Shown one piece after another: positions 8,903 to 16,418 of a DNA stretch of 64,000 nt; the first letter of the stretch is position 1, and every line of letters starts with the position of its first letter. This DNA comes from Bacteroides fragilis (GTDB lineage Bacteria; Bacteroidota; Bacteroidia; Bacteroidales; Bacteroidaceae), in contig NZ_CP018937.1 in assembly GCF_002849695.1 (NCBI RefSeq), positions 2,480,001 through 2,544,000 of the forward strand, written 5' to 3'. Position numbers and translations under genes: made by a program. The notes below the pieces were generated by a model. That model saw only the letters and a list, made by a program, of their open reading frames with translations, was not told the origin of the DNA and did not search any database.

Positions 8903-9333
8903 TTAAAATGTAATGACAATGGGACGAACAAGTAAAGGCAAAAAAGAAAATAAAGGAAAAATAGATTACCTGTTCCAGTTTCTCAAACTCAGTATCTAAA
9001 GAACTATCATTGTGTAGTTTATATCCAACAAGATCATAATCTTAACTAAGGCATCATCAGATAAAACAATCGACATAGAAAACACAAACCTTCTTAAAGT
9101 TACAATTGGTCTGATTTCAGTAACTGTAATGGTTTTCTTCCATTTATTCCACCGATAACTCCACTCGTTCTTCTTCCTTTGAACAACGGGAACATTTTTT
9201 ACTCCTGAATGCCTTGTTTATTATTATCCAATTAAGAAACGGTACAAAAAAAGCCCCATACCGGGAAGCTGTCTTTTATATTAATTTATTTTATTTCTTT
9301 GGGAAAATGTTTCTTTATATGGAACCATTTGCT
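8903..9333. other. Intergenic with gene-scrap character
   Basis: No intact gene. A 26-codon frame at 8919-8999 (starting MGRTSKGKKENKGK) directly follows the TOTE stop and may be a leftover start of a deleted gene. A 60-codon minus-strand frame between about 9225 and 9000, basic and Trp-rich at its front, could be another scrap. Neither is recognised. Confidence 0.4.
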
Positions 9334-9341
9334 TATTTTTG
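9334..9341 (+). promoter_or_regulatory. -7 box for the toxin-antitoxin pair
   Basis: TATTTTTG 17 bases upstream of the toxin ATG at 9358. No clear TTTG element is seen at the -33 distance. The short leader suits the called start over the upstream in-frame ATG at 9214. Confidence 0.55.
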
Positions 9342-9357
9342 CATCAAAATAAAAGTA

Positions 9358-9705
9358 ATGGAAGTAAAAGCTAAATTCAAGGTTGTATATTCAAAGGAGG
9401 CAGACGATTTTCTGAATCACTTACCCTCAAAGATCAAAGACAAGATCATCTACAACATTGCCAAAGCGAAGTTTGTGATTGACCCCGAACTCTTTAAAAA
9501 ATTAGATGATACGGACATTTGGGAGTTCAGGACATTCTATAAGAAAGTAAAATACAGGCTGCTGGCCTTTTGGGACAAAGATAGCGGCGCAGACACGTTG
9601 GTGATTGCCACGCATGGATTTATCAAGAAGACTCAAAAGACACCGCCCAAAGAAACAGCCAAAGCCGAAGAGATCAGAAAAGCATATTTTAACTCAAAAA
9701 AATAA
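9358..9705 (+). CDS. HigB/RelE-superfamily toxin (Gp49-like)
   Basis: 115 residues from MEVKAKFKVV. The frame stays open to 9214, but that would put the promoter inside the gene. The fold pattern of RelE/HigB ribosome-dependent mRNA interferases is visible: an N-terminal beta-strand with a helical hairpin (DDFLNHLPSKIKDKIIYNIAKAK), then the core strands WEFRTFYKKVKYRLLAFWD and TLVIATHGFIKKTQKTP. The FIKKTQKTP segment is a hallmark of the phage Gp49-like/HigB subgroup. The HTH antitoxin gene follows 5 bp downstream. The toxin-first order is the HigBA arrangement. Confidence 0.9.
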   Translation: MEVKAKFKVVYSKEADDFLNHLPSKIKDKIIYNIAKAKFVIDPELFKKLDDTDIWEFRTFYKKVKYRLLAFWDKDSGADTLVIATHGFIKKTQKTPPKETAKAEEIRKAYFNSKK

Positions 9706-9710
9706 AGCGT

Positions 9711-10025
9711 ATGGAAACAATGAAGTTTTATACAGAAGAAGAAATATTAGATAGGCACATAGGAGAAAAAGACACTCCCAAGAGAGATAAGTTTGAAGCG
9801 GACCTGCATTCGTTTCTGATTGGCGAAGCGATCAAACAAGCCCGGCAATCAAAGAATCTGACCCAAGAAGAATTAGGTAACTTGATCGGGGTGCAAAGAG
9901 CGCAGATCTCCCGGATCGAGAACGGGAAGAACCTGACTTTTTCTACTATTTCCAGAGTTTTCAAGGCTATGGGAATAAGCGCTAAACTTGAAATTGGCAA
10001 TTTAGGAAAAGTCGCTTTGTGGTAA
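9711..10025 (+). CDS. HigA-like XRE-family antitoxin
   Basis: 104 residues, with an alternative start at METMK/MKFYT (9720). A helix-turn-helix of the XRE/Cro type spans about residues 42-93, with the recognition-helix region LTQEELGNLIGVQRAQISRIENG. The charged N-terminal part (LDRHIGEKDTPKRDKFE) would be the toxin-neutralising segment. It lies 5 bp behind the toxin gene and is followed by its own terminator. Such antitoxins usually repress their own promoter, here the -7 box at 9334. Confidence 0.9.
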   Translation: METMKFYTEEEILDRHIGEKDTPKRDKFEADLHSFLIGEAIKQARQSKNLTQEELGNLIGVQRAQISRIENGKNLTFSTISRVFKAMGISAKLEIGNLGKVALW

Positions 10026-10041
10026 CCCGGATATAAAAAAG

Positions 10042-10073
10042 AATAGTCTATATAAACCGTATAGGCTATTTTT
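10042..10073 (+). terminator. Intrinsic terminator behind the antitoxin gene
   Basis: An 11-bp stem with a G/T mismatch (AATAGTCTATA 10042-10052 against TATAGGCTATT 10060-10070) followed by TTT. Confidence 0.7.
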
Positions 10074-10521
10074 GTATAATCAGTTCCTTCTTGCTTGCTT
10101 CTAACACCTCTTCTCTTTCCGGTCTCTCGCCATCAAATGATACCATTTCTCTAAATCCGAAACCCCTGCAGTTCCTAATGAAACGCACCACGGAAACAGG
10201 TGTGTAATTTATCTGGAAACAGGTAAATTTACCGCTGAATATTACCGGGAAACAGGCTTTTTATTAAAATCGAGGTAATGTTGCCTCAATTTACCCTCCA
10301 CTTGCGGGCCACTCCTCAGGCAATCACTATTGCCATAAATTACAGGCACTAAATCCCACATACTTGATATGTTGTATGAAATTGTATACCAAGTATCAAC
10401 TTACGAATTCATCAACTAAAAATCCCTCAATAAGCCCCTATTCCGGGCTGCGAGGTGATAAATTACAATAAACTGGCAATAAATTCTTATCTTTATCACA
10501 GCATAAAGAGAGATTTTGAAC
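10074..10521. other. Intergenic, 448 bases, with GGAAACAGG direct repeats
   Basis: No gene is called. The minus strand carries about 60 open codons ending at a TAG near 10074 (including VVRFIRNCRGFGFREMV), without a start. This could be an eroded gene end. Three copies of GGAAACAGG lie at 10192, 10215 and 10248. Confidence 0.45.
10192..10256. repeat. Three direct copies of GGAAACAGG
   Basis: Exact 9-mers start at 10192, 10215 and 10248, spaced 23 and 33 bases. The second and third are followed by or near TTTACC/TTACCG text, so a longer degenerate unit is possible. Confidence 0.5.
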
Positions 10522-10529
10522 TATCTTTG
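10522..10529 (+). promoter_or_regulatory. -7 box for the DUF4494 gene
   Basis: TATCTTTG, a full TAnnTTTG match, 75 bases upstream of the ATG at 10605. The -33 element is weak. Confidence 0.55.
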
Positions 10530-10604
10530 TGGTAGAATAGATTAGCAAACAAGCAGATCTATATAGTAAATCATATATTAACTACTTAAAAATCAAAAGA
10601 GAAT

Positions 10605-11069
10605 ATGTCAATGCATACTTGGTTTGAGTGTAAGATCCGTTACGAGAAATTGATGGAAAACGGAATGAACAAGAAAGTTACTGAACCTTATCTCGTGGAT
10701 GCACTCAGCTTTACAGAAGCAGAAGCACGCATTATTGAGGAGATGACCCCGTTCATTACAGGAGAATTTACCGTATCGGATATCAAACGAGCCAACTATA
10801 GTGAACTTTTCCCCAGCGAAGAAGAGGCTGCTGACTGCTGGTTTAAGTGTAAACTGATTTTTATCACACTGGACGAAAAAAGCGGTGCCGAAAAGAAAAC
10901 ATCGACTCAAGTTTTGGTGCAGGCCGCCGATCTGCGCGATGCTGTAAAGAAGCTGGATGAAGGCATGAAAGGTACAATGGCTGATTATCAGATCGGTTCT
11001 GTTGCTGAAACAGCAATTATGGATGTATATCCGTATAGTTCTGAGCCTAATGATAAACCAGAAGTATAA
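10605..11069 (+). CDS. DUF4494 family protein
   Basis: 154 residues, soluble, no signal peptide. The opening MHTWFECKIRYEKLMENGMNKKVTEPYLVDALSFTEAE is characteristic of the Bacteroidetes DUF4494 family. The rest is a mixed alpha/beta domain of charged strands (STQVLVQAADLRDAVKKLDE). Function is unknown. It is followed on the same strand by the PLP-homeostasis and dihydroorotate-dehydrogenase-like genes, but an inverted repeat separates it from them, so a shared transcript is not certain. The ATG at 10605 is preceded by an AAAAGAG purine stretch. An alternative start is the Met at residue 3. Confidence 0.85.
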   Translation: MSMHTWFECKIRYEKLMENGMNKKVTEPYLVDALSFTEAEARIIEEMTPFITGEFTVSDIKRANYSELFPSEEEAADCWFKCKLIFITLDEKSGAEKKTSTQVLVQAADLRDAVKKLDEGMKGTMADYQIGSVAETAIMDVYPYSSEPNDKPEV

Positions 11070-11091
11070 TATTCGATCAGAAATGAATACG

Positions 11092-11195
11092 ATTCACCAC
11101 AGAGTACACGGAGGACACAGAGTTTTAATCTCTTGTTTATTAAGATGTTTAAGAGAAAGATATTCTCTGTGTTCTCTGTGTCCTCTGTGGTGAAT
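11092..11195. repeat. Intergenic inverted repeat, CACAGAGGACACAGAG family
   Basis: Arms 11092-11122 and 11165-11195 pair over 31 bases with three mismatches (ATTCACCACAGAG to CTCTGTGGTGAAT). Related arms recur near 44280, 59072, 61034 and 63083. It separates the DUF4494 gene from the PLP-protein gene. Confidence 0.85.
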
Positions 11196-11216
11196 AAAAC
11201 TCAAAACCAATACAAA

Positions 11217-11885
11217 ATGAATGTTACTGATAACTTAAAGCAGGTCCTGGCCGAATTGCCATCCGGCGTTCGACTGGTTGCGGTTTCGAAATTCCACCCG
11301 AACGAAGCTATTGAAGAAGCTTATCGTACAGGACAAAGAATTTTCGGAGAAAGCAAAGTGCAGGAGATGACAGGCAAGTATGAAAGCCTGCCCAAGGACA
11401 TTGAGTGGCATTTTATCGGGCACTTGCAGACAAACAAAATCAAATATATGGCTCCGTATGTGTCCATGATTCATGGAATCGACTCGTACAAGTTGTTAGC
11501 GGAAGTAAATAAACAAGCTATCAAAGCAGGAAGAGTCATTCGCTGTTTGCTGCAAATACATATTGCCCAGGAAGAAACCAAATTTGGTTTCAGTTTTGAC
11601 GAATGCAAGGAGATGTTGAATGCCGACGAATGGAAAGCACTGGCAAACATACAGATATGCGGACTGATGGGAATGGCTACCAACACAGATTCGAAAGAAC
11701 AAATCGAACGGGAATTCCGTTCTTTAAATTGTTTCTTCCACGAAGTGAAAAAACAATATTTTGCTGACGAACCGACTTTTTGCGAACTCTCAATGGGGAT
11801 GTCCCACGATTATCACCTCGCCATTGCAGAAGGCAGCACGCTGGTAAGAGTAGGAAGTAAAATTTTCGGGGAAAGAGTTTATTAA
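11217..11885 (+). CDS. yggS: YggS-family pyridoxal-phosphate homeostasis protein
   Basis: 222 residues from MNVTDNLKQV at 11217. The frame extends upstream only because the inverted repeat happens to be open. It is a fold-type III (alanine-racemase-like) TIM barrel that binds PLP through the Lys in LVAVSKFHP. Other family marks are GENKVQE-like FGESKVQEM, WHFIGHLQTNK, ETKFGF, GLMGMAT and LSMGMSHDYHLAI, then the phosphate-binding STLVRVGSKIFGER end. Proteins of this family bind and deliver PLP and keep B6 and amino-acid pools in balance. They have no known catalytic turnover. It lies upstream of the dihydroorotate-dehydrogenase-like gene by 54 bp. Confidence 0.93.
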   Translation: MNVTDNLKQVLAELPSGVRLVAVSKFHPNEAIEEAYRTGQRIFGESKVQEMTGKYESLPKDIEWHFIGHLQTNKIKYMAPYVSMIHGIDSYKLLAEVNKQAIKAGRVIRCLLQIHIAQEETKFGFSFDECKEMLNADEWKALANIQICGLMGMATNTDSKEQIEREFRSLNCFFHEVKKQYFADEPTFCELSMGMSHDYHLAIAEGSTLVRVGSKIFGERVY

Positions 11886-11939
11886 TAATTGAAACAATGA
11901 AACAGAAAATTCATTGAAAAACCATTAACAATAATTACC

Positions 11940-12914
11940 ATGGCCGACTTAAAAACAACCTTTGCGGGATTGACTTTAAAAAATCCTGTTATCATCAGTA
12001 GTTCGGGACTCACTAACAGCGCTGCTAAAAACGCTAAGCTGGAAGCAGCCGGTGCAGGAGCTATTGTCCTGAAATCACTGTTCGAAGAGCAAATTATGCT
12101 GGAAGCTGACCGCTTGAGAAACCCGTCTTATTATCCGGAAGGAAGTGACTATCTGGCTGAATATATCCGCAATCACAAACTGGCTGAATATCTGGAACTG
12201 ATTAAAGAAAGCAAAAAGGCCTGCACCATTCCCGTCATTGCAAGTATAAACTGCTATACTGACTCAGAATGGATAGACTTTGCCAAGCAAATAGAAGAAG
12301 CCGGTGCAGATGCGCTGGAAATCAACATTCTTGCTTTGCAATCGGACATCCAATATAAATATGGTTCATTTGAACAGCGTCACATCGATATCTTAAGCCA
12401 TATAAAGAAAACGATTCGTATTCCGGTTATTATGAAGTTAGGCAGTAACTTTACGAATCCCGTAGCCCTGATCGATCAACTATATGCCAACGGTGCAGCG
12501 GCAGTTGTTCTCTTCAACCGTTTCTATCAACCGGATATTGATGTAGAGAAGATGGAGCATACTTCAGGTGACGTGTTCAGCAACGCGTCCGACCTTTCGG
12601 CAACCCTGCGTTGGATAGGTATTTCTTCATCATTGGTTACTAAAATAGATTATGCCGCTTCGGGAGGTATTCATAAACCGGACGCAATCGTAAAAGCCAT
12701 TTTAGCCGGAGCATCTGCCATAGAGGTATGCAGTGCCATTTACCAGAACACCAACTTGTTTATAGGAGAAATGAACCGTTTTCTGGGTGCATGGATGGAA
12801 AGAAAAGGCTTCAAACACATCTCGCAATTCAAAGGTAAATTGAACGCCAAAGATGTAGAAGGTATCAATATGTTTGAACGTACTCAATTCCTGAAATATT
12901 TTTCTGAGAAATAA
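11940..12914 (+). CDS. Dihydroorotate dehydrogenase-like protein
   Basis: 324 residues, cytoplasmic, an FMN-type TIM barrel of the PyrD class 1 superfamily. It starts MADLKTTFAGLTLKNPVIISSSGLTNS and carries ALEINILALQSD, IPVIMKLGSNFTNP, AAGGIHKPDA-like YAASGGIHKPDAIVKAILAGASAIEVCSAIY, the FMN-phosphate region. The segment where true dihydroorotate dehydrogenases have the base (Cys) and orotate ligands is divergent, so the substrate may not be dihydroorotate. The dedicated PyrD of Bacteroides is a separate protein. A strong terminator follows. Confidence 0.85.
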   Translation: MADLKTTFAGLTLKNPVIISSSGLTNSAAKNAKLEAAGAGAIVLKSLFEEQIMLEADRLRNPSYYPEGSDYLAEYIRNHKLAEYLELIKESKKACTIPVIASINCYTDSEWIDFAKQIEEAGADALEINILALQSDIQYKYGSFEQRHIDILSHIKKTIRIPVIMKLGSNFTNPVALIDQLYANGAAAVVLFNRFYQPDIDVEKMEHTSGDVFSNASDLSATLRWIGISSSLVTKIDYAASGGIHKPDAIVKAILAGASAIEVCSAIYQNTNLFIGEMNRFLGAWMERKGFKHISQFKGKLNAKDVEGINMFERTQFLKYFSEK

Positions 12915-12930
12915 AGATAATAACGATGAA

Positions 12931-12967
12931 CGGTGAACAAGCTTCACAGCTTGCTCACCGCTCTTTT
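12931..12967. terminator. Bidirectional terminator between converging genes
   Basis: A 13-bp stem (CGGTGAACAAGCT 12931-12943 with AGCTTGCTCACCG 12948-12960), one mismatch, then CTCTTTTT. It ends the plus-strand PyrD-like gene and lies downstream of the minus-strand muramidase gene. Confidence 0.85.
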
Positions 12968-13026
12968 TAATCCATAGTTCTTTTTAAATTCAAATTTCAT
13001 TGAGACGCTTCAGGTCTGTAATTGGC

Positions 13027-13821
13027 CTACAAAAATTTCTGGTAAGCTTTTGCTAATTTTTCATCATAACGATTCTCCTTATAAGCAGGACCATTGTAAC
13101 GTCTGGCAAACTCTGCCCAGTCTTTGGCTTGCAAAGCGGGAAGCATTCCGGATTGTTTGATAAATCGGGCAGACAATATTAACTGGCTGCATTCACTCGC
13201 ACACATAGCTTTTACAAAACTGTCGACACTCTTCTCTCCGCAGGCCGCATAGTTAAAACCCATAATCTGGAACATCCCCCAACTGGCAGAAGCATCCGCT
13301 GCTTCATGATTGATTTGGCGGGCTTGTTCCAAACGATCGTATTCACCCATACCGCCTTTATAATGTCCTTTCTCCCATTTGGGATAGAGAATGTTTTCAT
13401 TCCCTTTCACATGCGATTCAGGATTGATATTCCGCTTTTTCAACTGATTCCAGAAAATATGACCTTCGAAAAGGATAGCGGGCTTACCGGAAGAAAAGAA
13501 TCCTCCTTTTCCGCCTGTCTCCACTTGCTGTACGGCTTTTAAAGCAGCCACTTCCACATCGAGCAATCGGGCAACAAGAACAAAATCTTCTTCTATCAAA
13601 CGTTCAGTAGTGGGACGTCCTGTAAAAAACAGGGATTCCCAAGTACGGTATCCCACGATCCCATCAGCATCCAGTTGGCTTTTCTGTTGAAAATCAACAA
13701 CCGATTCTTTCATTTCCTGTGTGAAAATCCGGCTTTCATTCACTGAATAGCCATTGCGTTTCAGCCCCTGACACAACAAGAGAGCTTCTTCGCCTTCATA
13801 ATCCAATTTAATCGTTTTCAT
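13027..13821 (-). CDS. N-acetylmuramidase with peptidoglycan-binding domain, no signal peptide
   Basis: 264 residues. The N-terminal 1-66 is a PG_binding_1-type domain (VVDFQQKSQLDADGIVGYRTWESL). The rest is an N-acetylmuramidase (DUF3380) domain, with the putative catalytic Glu at 101 in VETGGKGGF, then EGHIFW, SWGMFQIMGFNYAACG and a FARRYNGPAY end as in phage-type endolysins. There is no signal peptide or membrane helix, so as encoded it would stay in the cytoplasm. It is the last of seven genes in the DUF2589 operon, 21 bp behind the 112-residue protein. A role in cell-wall cutting for release or assembly of the operon products is an inference. Confidence 0.88.
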   Translation of the reverse strand: MKTIKLDYEGEEALLLCQGLKRNGYSVNESRIFTQEMKESVVDFQQKSQLDADGIVGYRTWESLFFTGRPTTERLIEEDFVLVARLLDVEVAALKAVQQVETGGKGGFFSSGKPAILFEGHIFWNQLKKRNINPESHVKGNENILYPKWEKGHYKGGMGEYDRLEQARQINHEAADASASWGMFQIMGFNYAACGEKSVDSFVKAMCASECSQLILSARFIKQSGMLPALQAKDWAEFARRYNGPAYKENRYDEKLAKAYQKFL

Positions 13822-13842
13822 ATTCCAATTAGTTTTTATTTA

Positions 13843-14181
13843 TCATCTCATCTGTCCTGCCTTTTCCAGCTCGTAAAGCGACTTATAGGCACGATATATA
13901 AACTGGAAGAATTCATAACCGGTAAAATAACCGTCTGTACCAATACCACTATTTCCCGATGAAGTACCACTAAAGAATTTTCCGTCCGGCAGAATGTCCG
14001 TCTGGACAAGTTTGGGATAATAAACTTCTTTCCATAATTTCATGTCTTCACCTAAGAATGAAGCACATCCCTTTTCTGCCGGAAATCTGTTCACGTACTT
14101 TTCCAGCATTGCCGCACACTCCATCAGGAGTTTTTTTTGTTCATTGGCGTTTGCGCCCATTTTATTTAATATAGGATTCAT
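13843..14181 (-). CDS. Uncharacterised 112-residue protein of the DUF2589 operon
   Basis: A soluble, mostly helical protein with no signal peptide. N-terminal helices (ANEQKKLLMECAAMLEKYVNRF) lead to a Gly/Ser-rich middle (FFSGTSSGNSGIGTDGYFTG) and a C-terminal aromatic helix (YEFFQFIYRAYKSLYELEKAG). I do not recognise a family. It sits between the 168-residue protein (6 bp gap) and the muramidase (21 bp gap), so it is almost certainly co-transcribed. Confidence 0.75.
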   Translation of the reverse strand: MNPILNKMGANANEQKKLLMECAAMLEKYVNRFPAEKGCASFLGEDMKLWKEVYYPKLVQTDILPDGKFFSGTSSGNSGIGTDGYFTGYEFFQFIYRAYKSLYELEKAGQMR

Positions 14182-14187
14182 ACTCTT

Positions 14188-14694
14188 TTATTTTTTAATG
14201 TTTAATTCAAATCTTATTTCACTAATCCTGGGTTTAAGACCCATATAGTCAATCTTTAAGACCGCAACTGTATTTTCCTTGTTACGACAAGTCACCTTGT
14301 TAGTAAAATACAAATTCCCGCTTTCGTCCGGAAAAACAGCAGTGCAATGCAAGTGCTCTCCTGTCTGGCGATAAGTCAGCAAACGCTGATCGCACATACG
14401 CAAGAAAAACAAAAAGGCATTTACAAAACTATCGACATGGATAATCCGTATTTCGGGATGATAACTACTGAGAGGCTTACCGACCAGTTTGTTATCTTTC
14501 AACAGAAAATAGCGTGCCTGTTCCGCACATTTGTCTGCCGACATCGCAACGGAAGGTTCATTTATCGTTATTTCAGCTGCATTATCCACTTCCGGCTGAG
14601 GAACAGCTTCCGAAACTACAACAGTTTCCGTATTTTCCTTTCGGAACGGATGGCGGATCTTCTCCCCCACCCGTTTGAAAAAAGTTAATTTCAT
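14188..14694 (-). CDS. Uncharacterised 168-residue protein of the DUF2589 operon
   Basis: It has a basic N-terminus (MKLTFFKRVGEKIRHPFRKE), an acidic linker (residues 20-50), and a C-terminal alpha/beta domain with SFVNAFLFFLRMCDQRLLTY and strand-rich LKIDYMGLKPRISEIRFELNI. There is no signal peptide and no true membrane helix. The family is not recognised. It is 11 bp behind the zinc-ribbon gene and 6 bp ahead of the 112-residue gene. The basic amphipathic front could bind membrane or nucleic acid, but that is speculation. Confidence 0.72.
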   Translation of the reverse strand: MKLTFFKRVGEKIRHPFRKENTETVVVSEAVPQPEVDNAAEITINEPSVAMSADKCAEQARYFLLKDNKLVGKPLSSYHPEIRIIHVDSFVNAFLFFLRMCDQRLLTYRQTGEHLHCTAVFPDESGNLYFTNKVTCRNKENTVAVLKIDYMGLKPRISEIRFELNIKK

Positions 14695-14705
14695 AATCCG
14701 TGCAC

Positions 14706-14942
14706 TTAGCCGTTGAATTTGCTCTTTCTCTCCAGATTCTCTTGTGCATTCTGCACTTTCCGTAATGCGTCAAAAGCCGGTTTTGATTTCATACGGTCTA
14801 TGTTCAGACGCAAGTGACAGGATGGACATTGCAAGGCATTGGATGTCAACAACTCAAAAATCGATGTTTCAATAAACGTTCCGCATTGCGGACACTTCAT
14901 CCCGGCTTTCTGTTCACGGGCATGTTCTGCTACATTATTCAT
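14706..14942 (-). CDS. Small zinc-ribbon protein
   Basis: 78 residues with two CxxC knuckles: CPQCG near residue 18 and CPSCH near 38, spaced as a zinc ribbon. A helical, charged tail (FDALRKVQNAQENLERKSKF) follows. Its start overlaps the stop of the upstream DUF2589 gene by four bases (ATGA type), showing translational coupling. It is probably a structural or adaptor protein of the operon; enzyme function is not suggested. Confidence 0.8.
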   Translation of the reverse strand: MNNVAEHAREQKAGMKCPQCGTFIETSIFELLTSNALQCPSCHLRLNIDRMKSKPAFDALRKVQNAQENLERKSKFNG

Positions 14943-15553
14943 TTCTTTCCTCCTTCCGTTATTTCTTCAGTTTCAGTCTCTTCTACTTGCATATTGCTTG
15001 CCGTCAGATGTAGTAAGTTGGACAATCCGGCAGGCACATCTGCCTGACGCATCTTCACCTTTACTTTCATATTCGCCGACAAGCTCTGCTGCACATTTGA
15101 GGTGCTGCTGCCCTCTCCCTGTTTGGGAGCCAGCGAAGCCCGGAGTTTGAATCCTCCCCCACTTTGCGGCTCACTCACGCTTTTGCCTTCTTCCAGCGAG
15201 AATTTCTCTTCTGCTGTCTCCGATAAAGCATCCAGGATTTTAATATCAAAATCGAAATCCGCCTCCTGCACTTGTAACAGTGGCAAAGGTACCAGCGTAA
15301 GTATCGGGATACTCACACTTTGTTTTCTTCCTCCACCGGCATCCTGACTCTGATAGTTGAACGTAAGCATACGTATCTTACCGGTCCGTCCTGTTGCAGG
15401 ATCATAAGATTCAAATGCTATTTTCATCAAATAATCCAGATACCTTTGCGAAGATAATGAATCTGCTTCAATTGTTGCGATCAAAGGACCGGCAATTAAT
15501 TGCTGAAGTTCCATTACCTGACTACTAACGCTCCTAACTTTCTTTTTATCCAT
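14939..15553 (-). CDS. DUF2589 family protein, paralogue 1
   Basis: 204 residues, soluble. The domain layout matches the 290-residue paralogue at 16419. An N-terminal helix with LIAGPLIATIEADSLSSQRYLDYL aligns with IIGGPLKACVEAQALAAKTTWEFI. The beta core IPILTLVPLPLLQVQEADFDFDI aligns with IPLLTIVPIPYIAIREVDINFK. A low-complexity insert follows, then a closing MKVKVKMRQADVPAGLSNLLHL, aligning with MDVAVKAGQDSMPAGLSKILEL. DUF2589 has no established function. No signal peptide is present, so the protein acts inside the cell or is released by lysis. Its stop overlaps the zinc-ribbon start. Confidence 0.82.
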   Translation of the reverse strand: MDKKKVRSVSSQVMELQQLIAGPLIATIEADSLSSQRYLDYLMKIAFESYDPATGRTGKIRMLTFNYQSQDAGGGRKQSVSIPILTLVPLPLLQVQEADFDFDIKILDALSETAEEKFSLEEGKSVSEPQSGGGFKLRASLAPKQGEGSSTSNVQQSLSANMKVKVKMRQADVPAGLSNLLHLTASNMQVEETETEEITEGGKK

Positions 15554-15577
15554 ATTGTACCAATTGATTAGGATTGA

Positions 15578-16390
15578 TTATCGCATTACAAAATCTTCCA
15601 GTAACGAATCATCGTCCGTTTGACTGACTGAATAATTGCGAGGACTGAACTTGATCTTAAAACTGTGTATCGCTTCTTCAGGCATATTCATCAGTTCATC
15701 AGCCGTGATGGCCACATCCAGTTGTGGAAATGAATGAAGACTTTTGAAGTTAGCGTCTACCGAGAGCTTTTTCACAATAGCTTCCATCGCTTTTATAATG
15801 TTCTTTTCAGCGGTATCACGAAGTTTTTCTCCATCTTCTCCGGCAAAAAGATCATCAAGGTCCGTATCATAAAGAAACTTTTTACGCACGACATCCGTCA
15901 GCCTGCTGATCACAACATCGTTGTTCACAGAACCATTACTGCTGTCCACAGCATCATAGAGGTTATTCCGGAAAGAGTTTCTCATATTACGGCTCAGAAA
16001 AGTGCAGAATTCCTGATGAAGTTTGTTTTCTTTTTTAAGCCGTTCAAAGAAGTGTTTCTCTCCTTCATTTCTCTCTATATCCGAGGTCATCACTGTAGTG
16101 GCGGCACTGCTGATAGCTACCCTCGCAACCTGTTCGCACAGTTCCTTGAGGAATTGACGGAACTTATCATATTTGATATTAAACTGTTGCTGACTTTCCG
16201 ATGCACTTTTCACACCATATTTTAAATCCAGTTCCATATCGCTGACCATGACATTAGGCAGTTGAAAATCTTTCGCCTTTCCGTCTTTCCCGTAAGAGTC
16301 GCCAAGCGACAATGAATAAAGGTTGGCCTCGTGCTGTGCCGAAACAATATCACGCAATATAGAGCCGATTACTGAACTTAACTGAGCCAT
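15578..16390 (-). CDS. Uncharacterised 270-residue protein of the DUF2589 operon
   Basis: The N-terminal 60 residues (IGSILRDIVSAQHEANLYSLSLGDSYG, then LPNVMVSDMELDLKYGV) look like a module related to the DUF2589 proteins: an amphipathic helix, then a strand ending in LDLKYGV. The central part is long-helical and charged (residues 70-210), and the C-terminus returns to beta strands (PEEAIHSFKIKFSPRNYSV). No signal peptide. It lies between the two DUF2589 genes with gaps of 28 and 24 bp. The function is unknown. The layout suggests it packs with the paralogues flanking it. Confidence 0.78.
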   Translation of the reverse strand: MAQLSSVIGSILRDIVSAQHEANLYSLSLGDSYGKDGKAKDFQLPNVMVSDMELDLKYGVKSASESQQQFNIKYDKFRQFLKELCEQVARVAISSAATTVMTSDIERNEGEKHFFERLKKENKLHQEFCTFLSRNMRNSFRNNLYDAVDSSNGSVNNDVVISRLTDVVRKKFLYDTDLDDLFAGEDGEKLRDTAEKNIIKAMEAIVKKLSVDANFKSLHSFPQLDVAITADELMNMPEEAIHSFKIKFSPRNYSVSQTDDDSLLEDFVMR

Positions 16391-16418
16391 ATTATGAGTT
16401 CTTAAGTTTTAATTAATG

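Noticed and set aside
9214..9705. Long start of the toxin at 9214
   Set aside because: The -7 box at 9334 lies inside it and the toxin fold starts at 9358.
11002..11193. 63-codon plus-strand frame
   Set aside because: It is open only because it runs through the inverted repeat.
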